A DNA stretch of 64,000 nucleotides from JANQSP01 sp965237565 (GTDB lineage Bacteria; Bdellovibrionota; Bdellovibrionia; Bdellovibrionales; UBA1609): the NCBI GenBank assembly GCA_965237565.1, contig OZ250145.1, positions 434,001-498,000 of the forward strand, in the 5' to 3' direction. The position numbers were made by a program, and so were the translations under genes. The notes beneath the pieces were generated by a model. That model was not told the origin of the DNA. It searched no databases and worked only from the letters and a program-made list of their open reading frames with translations. Shown one piece after another: positions 43,405-50,126 of this stretch. Position 1 is the stretch's first letter. Each line of letters opens with the position of its first letter.

Positions 43405-43421
43405 TGTCTAAACTTTAGACA
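43405..43421. promoter_or_regulatory. Operator-like palindrome upstream of the sigma-54 activator gene
   Basis: TGTCTAAACTTTAGACA is a perfect 8+1+8 inverted repeat, 58 bp before the activator start and 17 bp past the 3' end of tRNA-Phe. A one-base loop cannot form a stable terminator hairpin and no T-run follows in either direction, which favours a dimeric protein binding site. Confidence 0.45.
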
Positions 43422-43437
43422 GTTGTGATGTTTTCTG

Positions 43438-43510
<73 letters not shown>

Positions 43511-43551
43511 TGCTACTTGACCAAATCTTTGTAAATGACTAAAGCCGTGAT

Positions 43552-43581
43552 ACAATATTTTTCTCCATTTTTCATTAACAA
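43552..43581 (-). promoter_or_regulatory. Weak candidate promoter for tRNA-Phe
   Basis: On the minus strand TTGTTA (43576-43581) and TATTGT (43552-43557) are 18 bp apart, about 42 nt before the mature tRNA 5' end. Both hexamers are imperfect. Confidence 0.25.
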
Positions 43582-43620
43582 TTTTTGGCCCTAGCTCTTT
43601 ACTTCCTGTGCAAAAATATG

Positions 43621-43790
43621 TTCAGTCCCCACAAAAAGAAATCCAGCCCACGAAGTAAAGTAAGAAGTCGAGTCCGCACAAAAAGAGGCTAGAAGAAAGA
43701 AAATCCAGTCCATAAAAAAGAAACTTCATTCCATGTTGCAAAAAGAGATTTAATCCGTATAGGCAAAAGAAGCTCAGTTTCCCACTCACA
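43621..43790. repeat. Degenerate tandem repeats between tRNA-Phe and the PLP enzyme gene
   Basis: About seven imperfect units of 20-37 bp, each with a (T/G)(T/C)CAGTCC-like start and an A-rich CACAAAAAGA-like end, e.g. TTCAGTCCCCACAAAAAGAA and TCCAGTCCATAAAAAAGAAA. The phase and length drift, so it looks like an old, decaying repeat array. There are no unique spacers of constant length, so it is not CRISPR. The rest of the 43511-43785 gap shows nothing else I can name. Confidence 0.5.
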
Positions 43791-44928
43791 AAATCCTCTT
43801 TAAAGCTTCTTTGAGATCGGATTTCAAATCCTCCACATCTTCAATCCCCACACTGAGCCGGACCAAGTTTTCGCTGGGCGGATGAGGAGAACTGGCATGG
43901 GTCATACTCGCCGGATGTTCCACCAGCGACTCAACCCCCCCAAGACTTTCTGCTAAGGTGAATATTTGCAAACTGCTTAAGAATTTAAATATTTGTTTTT
44001 TTTCGGCTTTTATCTGGAAGCTCATCATTCCCCCAAAGCCAGACATTTGTCTGCATGCCAATTTGTATTGGGAATGAGAGGGCAAGCCGGGATAAAAAAC
44101 CTTACTGATGAGTTTTTGTTTCTCCAAATAGCTGGCTAGTTGCATGGCATTTTCTTGGTGAGCTTTCATTCGGACAGATAGGGTTTTTAAACTTCTCAAA
44201 AGCAAATAGGAATCAAAAGGAGAAAGAATAGGGCCCAATGATTTGCTCCAAAAAGCTAGTGCTTCAGCTAGCTTTTTTTGTTTGGTCAACACCGCTCCAG
44301 CTAAAACATCAGAGTGTCCGCTCAAATACTTGGTAGCGGAATGGACAACGATGTCGGCTCCTAAAAGCAAAGGCTTTTGAAAAAAAGGACTCATAAAAGT
44401 ATTGTCTACGACCAGTAAGGTTTTTTGTTTTTTGGCAAGAGATGCAAGAAGAGTAAGATCAATCAATTTCATTTCTGGATTGGTAGGAGTCTCCACCCAG
44501 ATCATTTTTGCAAAGCTTGGGATGTTTTTTATATTCTCTTTTTTTGACAAGTCCATAAGGAGAATTTTTATTCCCTTGGGTTTCAAAATTTTTGTGAGAA
44601 TTCTTAAAGTCCCTCCGTAGAGATCTTTTTCAGCTACGAGAAGATTTCCGGGAGATAAAAATTCGAAAACTAAAGAAGAGGCAGCCACTCCGGAGGAGCA
44701 AGCAAAACAGTAGGGAGCTTCTTCCAGAGCAGACAAACAATCTTCGAAGGCCTTTCTGGTTGGATTTTTTACCCTAGAATATTCATATCCTTTATGTTTC
44801 CCAGGAGAATCTTGTGCGTAGGTGGAGGATAAGGTGATGGGAGTCATGATCGCTCCGCTTGCCAGATCGGGAGTTTGTCCAGCATGGATCGCTCGAGTGG
44901 AAAATCCTTTCAGGTTTTTTTTTCTCAC
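43786..44928 (-). CDS. Cys/Met metabolism PLP enzyme (cystathionine gamma-synthase/lyase family)
   Basis: 380 aa. The PLP lysine is K200 in HSATKYLSGHSD. GYEYSRVKNPTR and the tyrosine in that motif bind PLP phosphate from the neighbouring subunit. SLGGVESLVEHPASMTHAS near the C-terminus is the typical substrate loop. The opening GFSTRAIHAGQTPD is standard. Sequence alone does not separate MetB (synthase), MetC (beta-lyase) and gamma-lyase; no homoserine acyltransferase lies nearby to help. It is followed by uppP after 2 nt, so co-transcription is likely. Confidence 0.88.
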   Translation of the reverse strand: MRKKNLKGFSTRAIHAGQTPDLASGAIMTPITLSSTYAQDSPGKHKGYEYSRVKNPTRKAFEDCLSALEEAPYCFACSSGVAASSLVFEFLSPGNLLVAEKDLYGGTLRILTKILKPKGIKILLMDLSKKENIKNIPSFAKMIWVETPTNPEMKLIDLTLLASLAKKQKTLLVVDNTFMSPFFQKPLLLGADIVVHSATKYLSGHSDVLAGAVLTKQKKLAEALAFWSKSLGPILSPFDSYLLLRSLKTLSVRMKAHQENAMQLASYLEKQKLISKVFYPGLPSHSQYKLACRQMSGFGGMMSFQIKAEKKQIFKFLSSLQIFTLAESLGGVESLVEHPASMTHASSPHPPSENLVRLSVGIEDVEDLKSDLKEALKRIL

Positions 44929-44930
44929 GG

Positions 44931-45755
44931 CTATTCCTTTAAGAGGACAAGTAAACTAAGAGACCAGAGATAAAAAGCGAAAAAATGAAAAGATAGACTT
45001 TTTATTGAGCACAATACCCACTTTACAGCTAAATAGCCAAAAAACCAGGAAGTGAAAAATGCGAGAAAAAAATGTGACAAAGCTAAAAAATTCATTTTTT
45101 GGCTCAAGAGTTCAAACAAAAAAGCTCCGGCAATGACTGGGATGGCCATGAGGAAACTAAAAGAAACAGCCTGTTCCCTCGACAGTCCAGAGAACAAGGC
45201 CACTGAAATGGTCCAGCCGGAACGACTCATCCCTGGGAAAAAGGCTAGCAGTTGAGCTACTCCAATGAGTAGTGCCTGAAGAAAAGAAACTTTCTTCCAA
45301 TCTTTTCTCACAACTTCATTTGGTTGAGAGTTTTGTTGTTTTTTGTTTGGAATGAATCGAGTGGCAAATAAAATCACACCGGTAAGGAAGAAAGCTAGAG
45401 CGAGCCAAGATGTTTGCAAAAAACTCTTTTCAATTGCTGATTTTAAAAAAAAAGCCCCGATCAAAGAGGGTAAACTGGCAAAAGCTAGTAAGTAAATCAC
45501 TCGAACTGGCCCATGAACATCTAGTGGCTTCTTATAAAAATCTTTTGTTAGTTGAAAGATATCTTTTTTGTAATAAGTGAGCAGAGACATTAAAGTCCCT
45601 AGGTGTAAAGTTAAAATGAGAGATAAATTTAAAGGACTTAGGTTCCAGAGAGAATTGGCTAGTTGCAAGTGTCCAGAGCTTGAAATGGGTAAAAACTCAG
45701 ACAAACCTTGTACCAAAGCTAATAAGAAAATTTTTATCTCTTCACTGAAAATCAT
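44931..45755 (-). CDS. uppP: Undecaprenyl-diphosphatase UppP (BacA)
   Basis: Recycles the undecaprenyl lipid carrier for peptidoglycan and other surface polymers; raised expression gives bacitracin resistance in other bacteria. 274 aa, about eight membrane helices. Both active-site motifs are present: GLSEFLPISSSGHL (16-29), with the glutamate and serines, and FFPGMSRSGWTIS in the middle of the protein. It overlaps the kinase-like gene upstream by 14 nt. Confidence 0.95.
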   Translation of the reverse strand: MIFSEEIKIFLLALVQGLSEFLPISSSGHLQLANSLWNLSPLNLSLILTLHLGTLMSLLTYYKKDIFQLTKDFYKKPLDVHGPVRVIYLLAFASLPSLIGAFFLKSAIEKSFLQTSWLALAFFLTGVILFATRFIPNKKQQNSQPNEVVRKDWKKVSFLQALLIGVAQLLAFFPGMSRSGWTISVALFSGLSREQAVSFSFLMAIPVIAGAFLFELLSQKMNFLALSHFFLAFFTSWFFGYLAVKWVLCSIKSLSFHFFAFYLWSLSLLVLLKE

Positions 45756-46866
45756 GATCCCTTAAAATGATAGTTTCCCCATTTCTTACAAAAATTTTTT
45801 TTTGCCCTCTACTCTTATTTTTTTTCCACTGAAGTTGATAGATACCAGGTCGGTTAAGAGAAAATTTTGAAGGAGAGTAAGCCGTTTGTCCTGCCAATTG
45901 CACATGAACCCATTGCTTCGTTCTAATCAGTACTGTGGAGGGGTGGGCTGGCTCAGAATCTTCTTTATCAGAAATAAAAGGATTGGTTATGAAAAGAGAA
46001 AATAAGAAAAATCCTGTAAAAAAAACCGTCCTCCAAGCTCTTTTTTTCCCTCTTCGGTATAGTGTTTGTTCCTTCGAAGGAAAAGAGTTCTTCTTGGAAT
46101 GAAAACAATCTCCAAGCAATAAAGCTTGTTGTACCTGATTTCCCAAAAGAGATTTGGTTTCTGGTGAAAAAGGGAAAGAAATGGGCTTTCTTTTTTGGGA
46201 GATGGGATCCAAAAGAGAGTTTCCCTCTAAGAAAAAATGTTGATTACTCAGACCAATAATCTCTGTTTCTGAAAAAGATCCGATTAAAATTTTTTCTAAA
46301 ACTCCTAAAGAAAAAAGGTCGGAAGAAAAATTTGGTTTTTGTAAAAAACTGATTTCAGGGGCTATGAAGGGTTGTGTTCCATAGATTTCATCTTCGTAGT
46401 TCGCGAGTCCATAATCCGTTAGATAAACCTGCCCTTTTGTATCTATGAGGATATTTTCTAAACTCAAATCACCATGTGCCAATCCTATCTTCTTTAATTC
46501 CTTCAGTCCCGTAAGAACTTGGCTACAAATGCAATTTTTTTCTTCTTCGCAGAGGCGAACTTTTTCCATAAACTGTTTTACATTTAAGCCGTGAATGTAT
46601 TCTAAAATCAAAGCTGGTTGAGAAGCAAATCTTTCAAACCCTAGTACTTTTACCAAATGGGAACTGTGTCTGGCCCTGAGTAAGGATTCCATTTGTAAAA
46701 CGGGTAGATCCTTGATTTGTTGTTTAAATACTTTAATCACTACAGATTGATGGATCTCTAAGACGTCATCTGAACGACGAGCTAGATAAACAAGACTTTT
46801 TTGCGTTTGACTGAGGATTTTTTGAATTTTATAGGAGCTTGGCTGAGGAAACATTTGATCAGGCAT
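45742..46866 (-). CDS. Atypical serine/threonine protein kinase with membrane anchor
   Basis: 374 aa. An N-terminal kinase fold (about 12-235) has the VAIK-type lysine K45 in SVVIKVF, a catalytic loop HGDLSLENIL (131-140), DYG at 151-153 and FIAPE at 167-171. Key departures are the absence of the glycine-rich loop (SQTQKS in its place) and Ser for the catalytic-loop Lys. Asp133, Asn and the metal Asp are kept, so activity is uncertain. A single membrane helix (TVFFTGFFLFSLFITNPF, about 283-300) leads to a small external beta domain ending KIFVRNGETIILRD, PEGA-like. It overlaps uppP by 14 nt. Confidence 0.82.
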   Translation of the reverse strand: MPDQMFPQPSSYKIQKILSQTQKSLVYLARRSDDVLEIHQSVVIKVFKQQIKDLPVLQMESLLRARHSSHLVKVLGFERFASQPALILEYIHGLNVKQFMEKVRLCEEEKNCICSQVLTGLKELKKIGLAHGDLSLENILIDTKGQVYLTDYGLANYEDEIYGTQPFIAPEISFLQKPNFSSDLFSLGVLEKILIGSFSETEIIGLSNQHFFLEGNSLLDPISQKRKPISFPFSPETKSLLGNQVQQALLLGDCFHSKKNSFPSKEQTLYRRGKKRAWRTVFFTGFFLFSLFITNPFISDKEDSEPAHPSTVLIRTKQWVHVQLAGQTAYSPSKFSLNRPGIYQLQWKKNKSRGQKKIFVRNGETIILRDHDFQ

Positions 46867-46896
46867 GATCTTTTTTTAGATAAAAAAACTTAAAAG

Positions 46897-47346
46897 TCAA
46901 AAGTCTTTTTTAAAATACCAGTCGAAAAAATATCGACCAGAACGATCTCTTATTTGGTACTCTAAAACTGTTTTTCTCTTCTTCAGTTGTTCTAAGCAAA
47001 AGACAGAAAGGTATTCATTTTTCATCATAAATGTTATTCGCTTTATTTGCTGTAAATGGGCCGAAAAATCTTGACATTTTTCATTTAGGTAACGAAAAGC
47101 TGATTTTTTCCCTCGAGGAGAATATTCTCTCTCCACCAATTCATAGCAAGAATAAGGGACTTTTTTGTTTTCTAACTGGAAAAAGCAAGATATCTCTAGG
47201 CGTTTCTTTGTCTTTTGCTTTTTAAGATTTTGGTAAAATTCATAGAAATTTTTGCTGGCGATTAATTTATCGCTGGCCAGTAGCTCGAAGTTGAACAGAG
47301 CACTTCCAATGATGAAGAAGACGATTTTGATAAAGGTTTTTCTCAT
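46897..47346 (-). CDS. Secreted protein of unknown function
   Basis: 149 aa from the ATG at 47346: a Sec signal peptide (MRKTFIKIVFFIIGSALF then NFELLA) followed by a basic protein with four or five cysteines (ISCFFQ, YSCYEL, NEKCQD, VFCLEQ), which could form disulfides in the periplasm. I do not recognise the family. The frame is open upstream through a 39-bp tandem repeat as far as 47472, which would add 42 residues ahead of the signal peptide; the signal argues for the shorter form. It lies downstream of the TadB/TadC-like genes, so a pilus-related role is possible but unproven. Confidence 0.65.
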   Translation of the reverse strand: MRKTFIKIVFFIIGSALFNFELLASDKLIASKNFYEFYQNLKKQKTKKRLEISCFFQLENKKVPYSCYELVEREYSPRGKKSAFRYLNEKCQDFSAHLQQIKRITFMMKNEYLSVFCLEQLKKRKTVLEYQIRDRSGRYFFDWYFKKDF

Positions 47347-47374
47347 CGCTAAATTTTCAGCTCCTCCAAATTGA

Positions 47375-47482
47375 GAACCAAATCCACGAATCAAGTTCCA
47401 AACTGCAAAATAAGAACCAAATCCACGAATCAAGTTCCAAACTGCAAAATAAGAACCAAATCCACGAATCAAGTTCCAAACT
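47375..47482. repeat. 39-bp tandem repeat, about 2.8 copies
   Basis: Copies start at 47375, 47414 and 47453; the first two are complete and identical and the third has 30 bp. The unit begins GAACCAAATCCACGAATCAA. At 13 codons it keeps frame on the minus strand and would encode repeats of the type NLIRGFGSYFAVW ahead of the secreted protein gene. Perfect copy identity suggests recent slippage or recombination. Confidence 0.95.
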
Positions 47483-47530
47483 TACAAATCAAAAACTCCA
47501 ACTTACATAAATCGGCTTTTTCAGGCTTTC

Positions 47531-47962
47531 TCACATGAGACGATCTTTGAGTTCCAGAATGAGGGGACCCAAAAAAAGGAGAAAAAAAGCTGGAACCTGA
47601 AATAAAAACAAAGGAGCCAAAGTCAAAAAAGGCAATCTTTGCACCTGCTCTTCTAAATCTTGCAGGCAAATGATTTTTAATTCTTCTTCTAACTCCTGCA
47701 AAACGGTCAAAATGGGTTCTCCTTCCAAACCTCTCAGGAAAATATCGAAAATAATTTTTCTATAAGGATATTTTTTCAATTGAGGATCTTTGAATGCTTG
47801 TCCATTTTCTACACAAAAAATCCATAAACTTGTTTTTTTTGCGAAAGGACAGTCTGAAAAATCTCGGATGTAAGATTGAATCGCAGAGCGAACAGAAAAA
47901 CCGCTTTTGATTTTTAATTGTACTTGAAGCACAGCGTTTAACGGAGGAGCTAAATAGTCCAT
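47531..47962 (-). CDS. tadC: TadC-like pilus platform protein (short)
   Basis: Inner-membrane platform protein of the Tad/type IVb pilus machine (T2SS-F fold). 143 aa from the ATG at 47962, about half the usual TadC length. It keeps the cytoplasmic four-helix segment (SGFSVRSAIQSYIRDF, GLEGEPILTVLQELEEELK) and the C-terminal membrane part (RLPFLTLAPLFLFQVPAFFL), but lacks the N-terminal membrane helices. It overlaps the TadB-like gene by 13 nt. Either a natural short form or a truncated gene. Confidence 0.72.
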   Translation of the reverse strand: MDYLAPPLNAVLQVQLKIKSGFSVRSAIQSYIRDFSDCPFAKKTSLWIFCVENGQAFKDPQLKKYPYRKIIFDIFLRGLEGEPILTVLQELEEELKIICLQDLEEQVQRLPFLTLAPLFLFQVPAFFLLFLGPLILELKDRLM

Positions 47963-48705
47963 TTTATTTTCCTTCCGCACTGAAGTAAAAATATTGTACC
48001 CAAAGCAAATAAGGCACTCGAAGTGAATAAAATTTTGGGATATTTCAGCCCATATCGGTAAAGGATAAAAAATAACAGTCCTGTGTAAATGATAAGCAGT
48101 AAAAAAGACTGGATGCGAACTTGCAGAATCGCCACCTGAACTTTCCTCCGAAAGCGTGTTCTCGTTCGCAATTGATGACGCAGGTTTTCCAAATGTTTGA
48201 GGCATTGGTGAGAGTGATCCGTTCTCTGCAGTTCCTCAATCATTTGTCGCATCGGAGAAAAAAGATATTCCTTTCTCATCCGCTTTGAAAGCAAAATAGA
48301 ATCCAGTATGTCCATAAAATGATTTTGAAAATGTAAAGAGCTCATTGTTTGAATTGCCAGTTTAAATCCAGAGCGAAAACCGAGACCTACTTTAATTCTT
48401 GCAATCAATGAATTAAGAAAAAATTCAAATTGTGTGAGAAATTGTTCCTTCCATATAAAAGTAAGTAGGGAGTGAATGAAAAAGGTAAGCCCAACTGGAA
48501 TGTAAAGCAGACAAATTTGGACAAAAAAAGATTTTATCTGCAATTGAGTGAGTAAAAACACAAATAAAATACTAAAACCAATCCATATTTTCCAGACTAT
48601 TGGAGATAAAAAGTTGTGCGATTGGCTGAACGGGGTGATTTTCCACAAAAACCAAAGACTGAGCAAAATGTGACAAAACAAAATGGCCTGATAAAGATCA
48701 AACAT
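47950..48705 (-). CDS. tadB: TadB-like pilus platform protein
   Basis: 251 aa. Two N-terminal membrane helices (about 5-60, with a further hydrophobic stretch to about 85), a cytoplasmic helical T2SS-F domain (SLIARIKVGLGFRSGFKLAI, then RMRKEYLFSPMRQMIEEL), and two C-terminal helices (QSFLLLIIYTGLLFFILYRY, FALGTIFLLQCGRKIKW). This is the layout of TadB. The partner TadC-like gene overlaps it. Both are transcribed away from the main Tad locus at 56.7-64 kb, an unusual split. Confidence 0.75.
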   Translation of the reverse strand: MFDLYQAILFCHILLSLWFLWKITPFSQSHNFLSPIVWKIWIGFSILFVFLLTQLQIKSFFVQICLLYIPVGLTFFIHSLLTFIWKEQFLTQFEFFLNSLIARIKVGLGFRSGFKLAIQTMSSLHFQNHFMDILDSILLSKRMRKEYLFSPMRQMIEELQRTDHSHQCLKHLENLRHQLRTRTRFRRKVQVAILQVRIQSFLLLIIYTGLLFFILYRYGLKYPKILFTSSALFALGTIFLLQCGRKIKWTI

Positions 48706-48837
48706 CTTACGAAATGATTGTTATGCAAAAACCGTGCAAGTTTTTTATTTGACTGCGGAAGCCGATGGGTGGAGAATGGCTGGGAGCTGGATGGAATTTT
48801 TCATCATGCTGATCGTCTACCAACACGAGGAGGAGAA

Positions 48838-49071
48838 ATGGCTACAAGAAAAAGAAAGAAAGTCAGCCGAAAAAAAGTAAGTCGTAAGAAGAAAGTAAAA
48901 AAGAAAGCGACAAGAAAGAAAGTAAGTCGTAAGAAAAAAGTTAGAAGAAAGAAAGTAAGTCGTAAGAAAAAAGTTAGAAGAAAGAAAGTCAGAAGAAAGA
49001 AAGTAAGTCGTAAGAAAAAAGTTAGAAGAAAGAAAGTAAGTCGTAAGAAAAAAGCAAAAAGGAAGAGATAA
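48838..49071 (+). CDS. Histone H1-like Lys/Arg repeat DNA-binding protein
   Basis: 77 aa, almost only K, R, V and S. It is built from an 11-residue repeat RRKKVSRKKKV (33-bp DNA unit) in about four copies with one shortened copy. Similar proteins (Chlamydia Hc1/Hc2-type tails, Bordetella BpH1) condense DNA. The ATG at 48838 has a very strong GAGGAGGAGAA ribosome site; the frame is open further upstream but with non-basic sequence, so the short form is preferred. Repeat number may vary by slippage. It is divergent from tadB and followed by a 22-bp palindrome and a terminator. Confidence 0.85.
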   Translation: MATRKRKKVSRKKVSRKKKVKKKATRKKVSRKKKVRRKKVSRKKKVRRKKVRRKKVSRKKKVRRKKVSRKKKAKRKR

Positions 49072-49090
49072 GAAGGCTGTTGAAGAATGA

Positions 49091-49112
49091 TTTTTTTGTA
49101 TACAAAAAAATA
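49091..49112. promoter_or_regulatory. 22-bp perfect palindrome after the histone-like gene
   Basis: Seven T, GTATAC, seven A, with an A/T pair at the ends: perfectly self-complementary. It could act as a weak hairpin or a protein binding site in the 104-bp gap before mdh. Confidence 0.4.
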
Positions 49113-49129
49113 AAATCGTTTTTTCTCTA

Positions 49130-49166
49130 AGATCTCCCGGAGAAGGTTCTTTTTCGGGAGATCTTT
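49130..49166 (+). terminator. Rho-independent terminator directly before mdh
   Basis: The 11-bp stem AAGATCTCCCG (49130-49140) / CGGGAGATCTT (49156-49166) has a 15-nt loop and ends in a T-rich tail reaching 49172. It would end the histone-like transcript, but it finishes only 3-4 bases before the mdh ATG (49176), so it could also attenuate mdh. Confidence 0.85.
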
Positions 49167-49175
49167 TTTATTAAG

Positions 49176-50111
49176 ATGTTTAATCGTTCAAAAATTTCAA
49201 TTGTTGGTGGGGGCTTCGTTGGTTCCACTTGTGCTCACTGGTTGCTCAGCCGGAATTTGGGTGACATTGTTTTATTAGATATAAAAGAAAGTGTCGCTCA
49301 AGGGCGGGCTCTAGATTTGCTACAATCTGGCTCTTTAGTTCCTTCTGACTGCCAAATTACTGGCGGTTCAAATTATGAAGATATAAAAAATTCGGATGTA
49401 GTTGTGATTACGGCTGGTCGGTCGCGTCAACCAGGAATGGATCGTTCTGAATTAAAAAATATCAATGCATCCATTATTCACAAAGTTTGTGAGCAAATAA
49501 AAATTTATTGTGAGAAAGCTTGTGTAATTGTAGTCACCAACCCTCTGGATGTGATGACTTACCAAGCTTATAAAACTCTTGATTTTCCTATTCAACGAGT
49601 GATGGGTATGGCAGGAGTGTTGGATACGGCACGTTTTCGCACTTTTGTTGCCAAAGAATTAAACGTCAGTGTTCAAGATGTGCAAGCTTTTATATTAGGA
49701 GGACACGGAGATAGTATGCTCGCCATTCCTAGACTTTGCCATGTCGGCGGGATCCCCTTGGCAGAGCTTTTGTCTCAGGAACGAATTGAAGCTTTGGTGA
49801 AAAGGACTCAATTGGGCGGAGCAGAAATTGTTTCGCTGATGAAAACAAATTCTGCTTACTATGCTCCCGCTTTAAGCGTAGTGGAGATGATTGAATCTAT
49901 TTTAAAAGACCAAAAACGTATTCTTCCTTGTTCTGCCTATTTGAATGGAGAATATGGAGTGAAGGATTTGTTCATGGGCGTGCTTTGTTGTGTGGGAGCT
50001 GGTGGCATTGAAAAAGTGATGGAGTTTTCTCTCACTGAATCAGAGAGAAAACAGTTTCAAGATTCTGTTTCTTCTGTTAGATCCCAAGTGGAGAGTTTAC
50101 ATCTTTCGTAA
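49176..50111 (+). CDS. mdh: Malate dehydrogenase
   Basis: NAD-dependent malate/oxaloacetate interconversion in the TCA cycle. 311 aa, of the LDH-like MDH type. The NAD loop VGGGFVGSTCAHWLL is at about 10-24. The mobile loop GRSRQPGMDRSEL carries the arginines that select dicarboxylates, TNPLDVMTYQAYK follows, and the catalytic GGHGDSML has the active-site histidine. It is followed by sucC after 15 nt. The ribosome site is weak because a terminator abuts the start. Confidence 0.95.
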   Translation: MFNRSKISIVGGGFVGSTCAHWLLSRNLGDIVLLDIKESVAQGRALDLLQSGSLVPSDCQITGGSNYEDIKNSDVVVITAGRSRQPGMDRSELKNINASIIHKVCEQIKIYCEKACVIVVTNPLDVMTYQAYKTLDFPIQRVMGMAGVLDTARFRTFVAKELNVSVQDVQAFILGGHGDSMLAIPRLCHVGGIPLAELLSQERIEALVKRTQLGGAEIVSLMKTNSAYYAPALSVVEMIESILKDQKRILPCSAYLNGEYGVKDLFMGVLCCVGAGGIEKVMEFSLTESERKQFQDSVSSVRSQVESLHLS

Positions 50112-50126
50112 TAAGGTAGATGGGTA

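Noticed and set aside
43621..43790. CRISPR array
   Set aside because: Repeats are imperfect, of changing length, with no unique equal-size spacers and no cas genes in the window.
47962..48205. 81-residue upstream extension of the TadC-like protein
   Set aside because: It is antisense-like out-of-frame reading of tadB; the ATG at 47962 fits the domain start.
48718..48837. N-terminal extension of the histone-like protein
   Set aside because: The extension is not basic or repetitive and a very strong ribosome site lies directly before ATG 48838.
49088..49114. 8-codon leader peptide (MIFLYTKK) before the mdh terminator
   Set aside because: No regulatory codons, no clear ribosome site, and it only reflects the T7-GTATAC-A7 palindrome.
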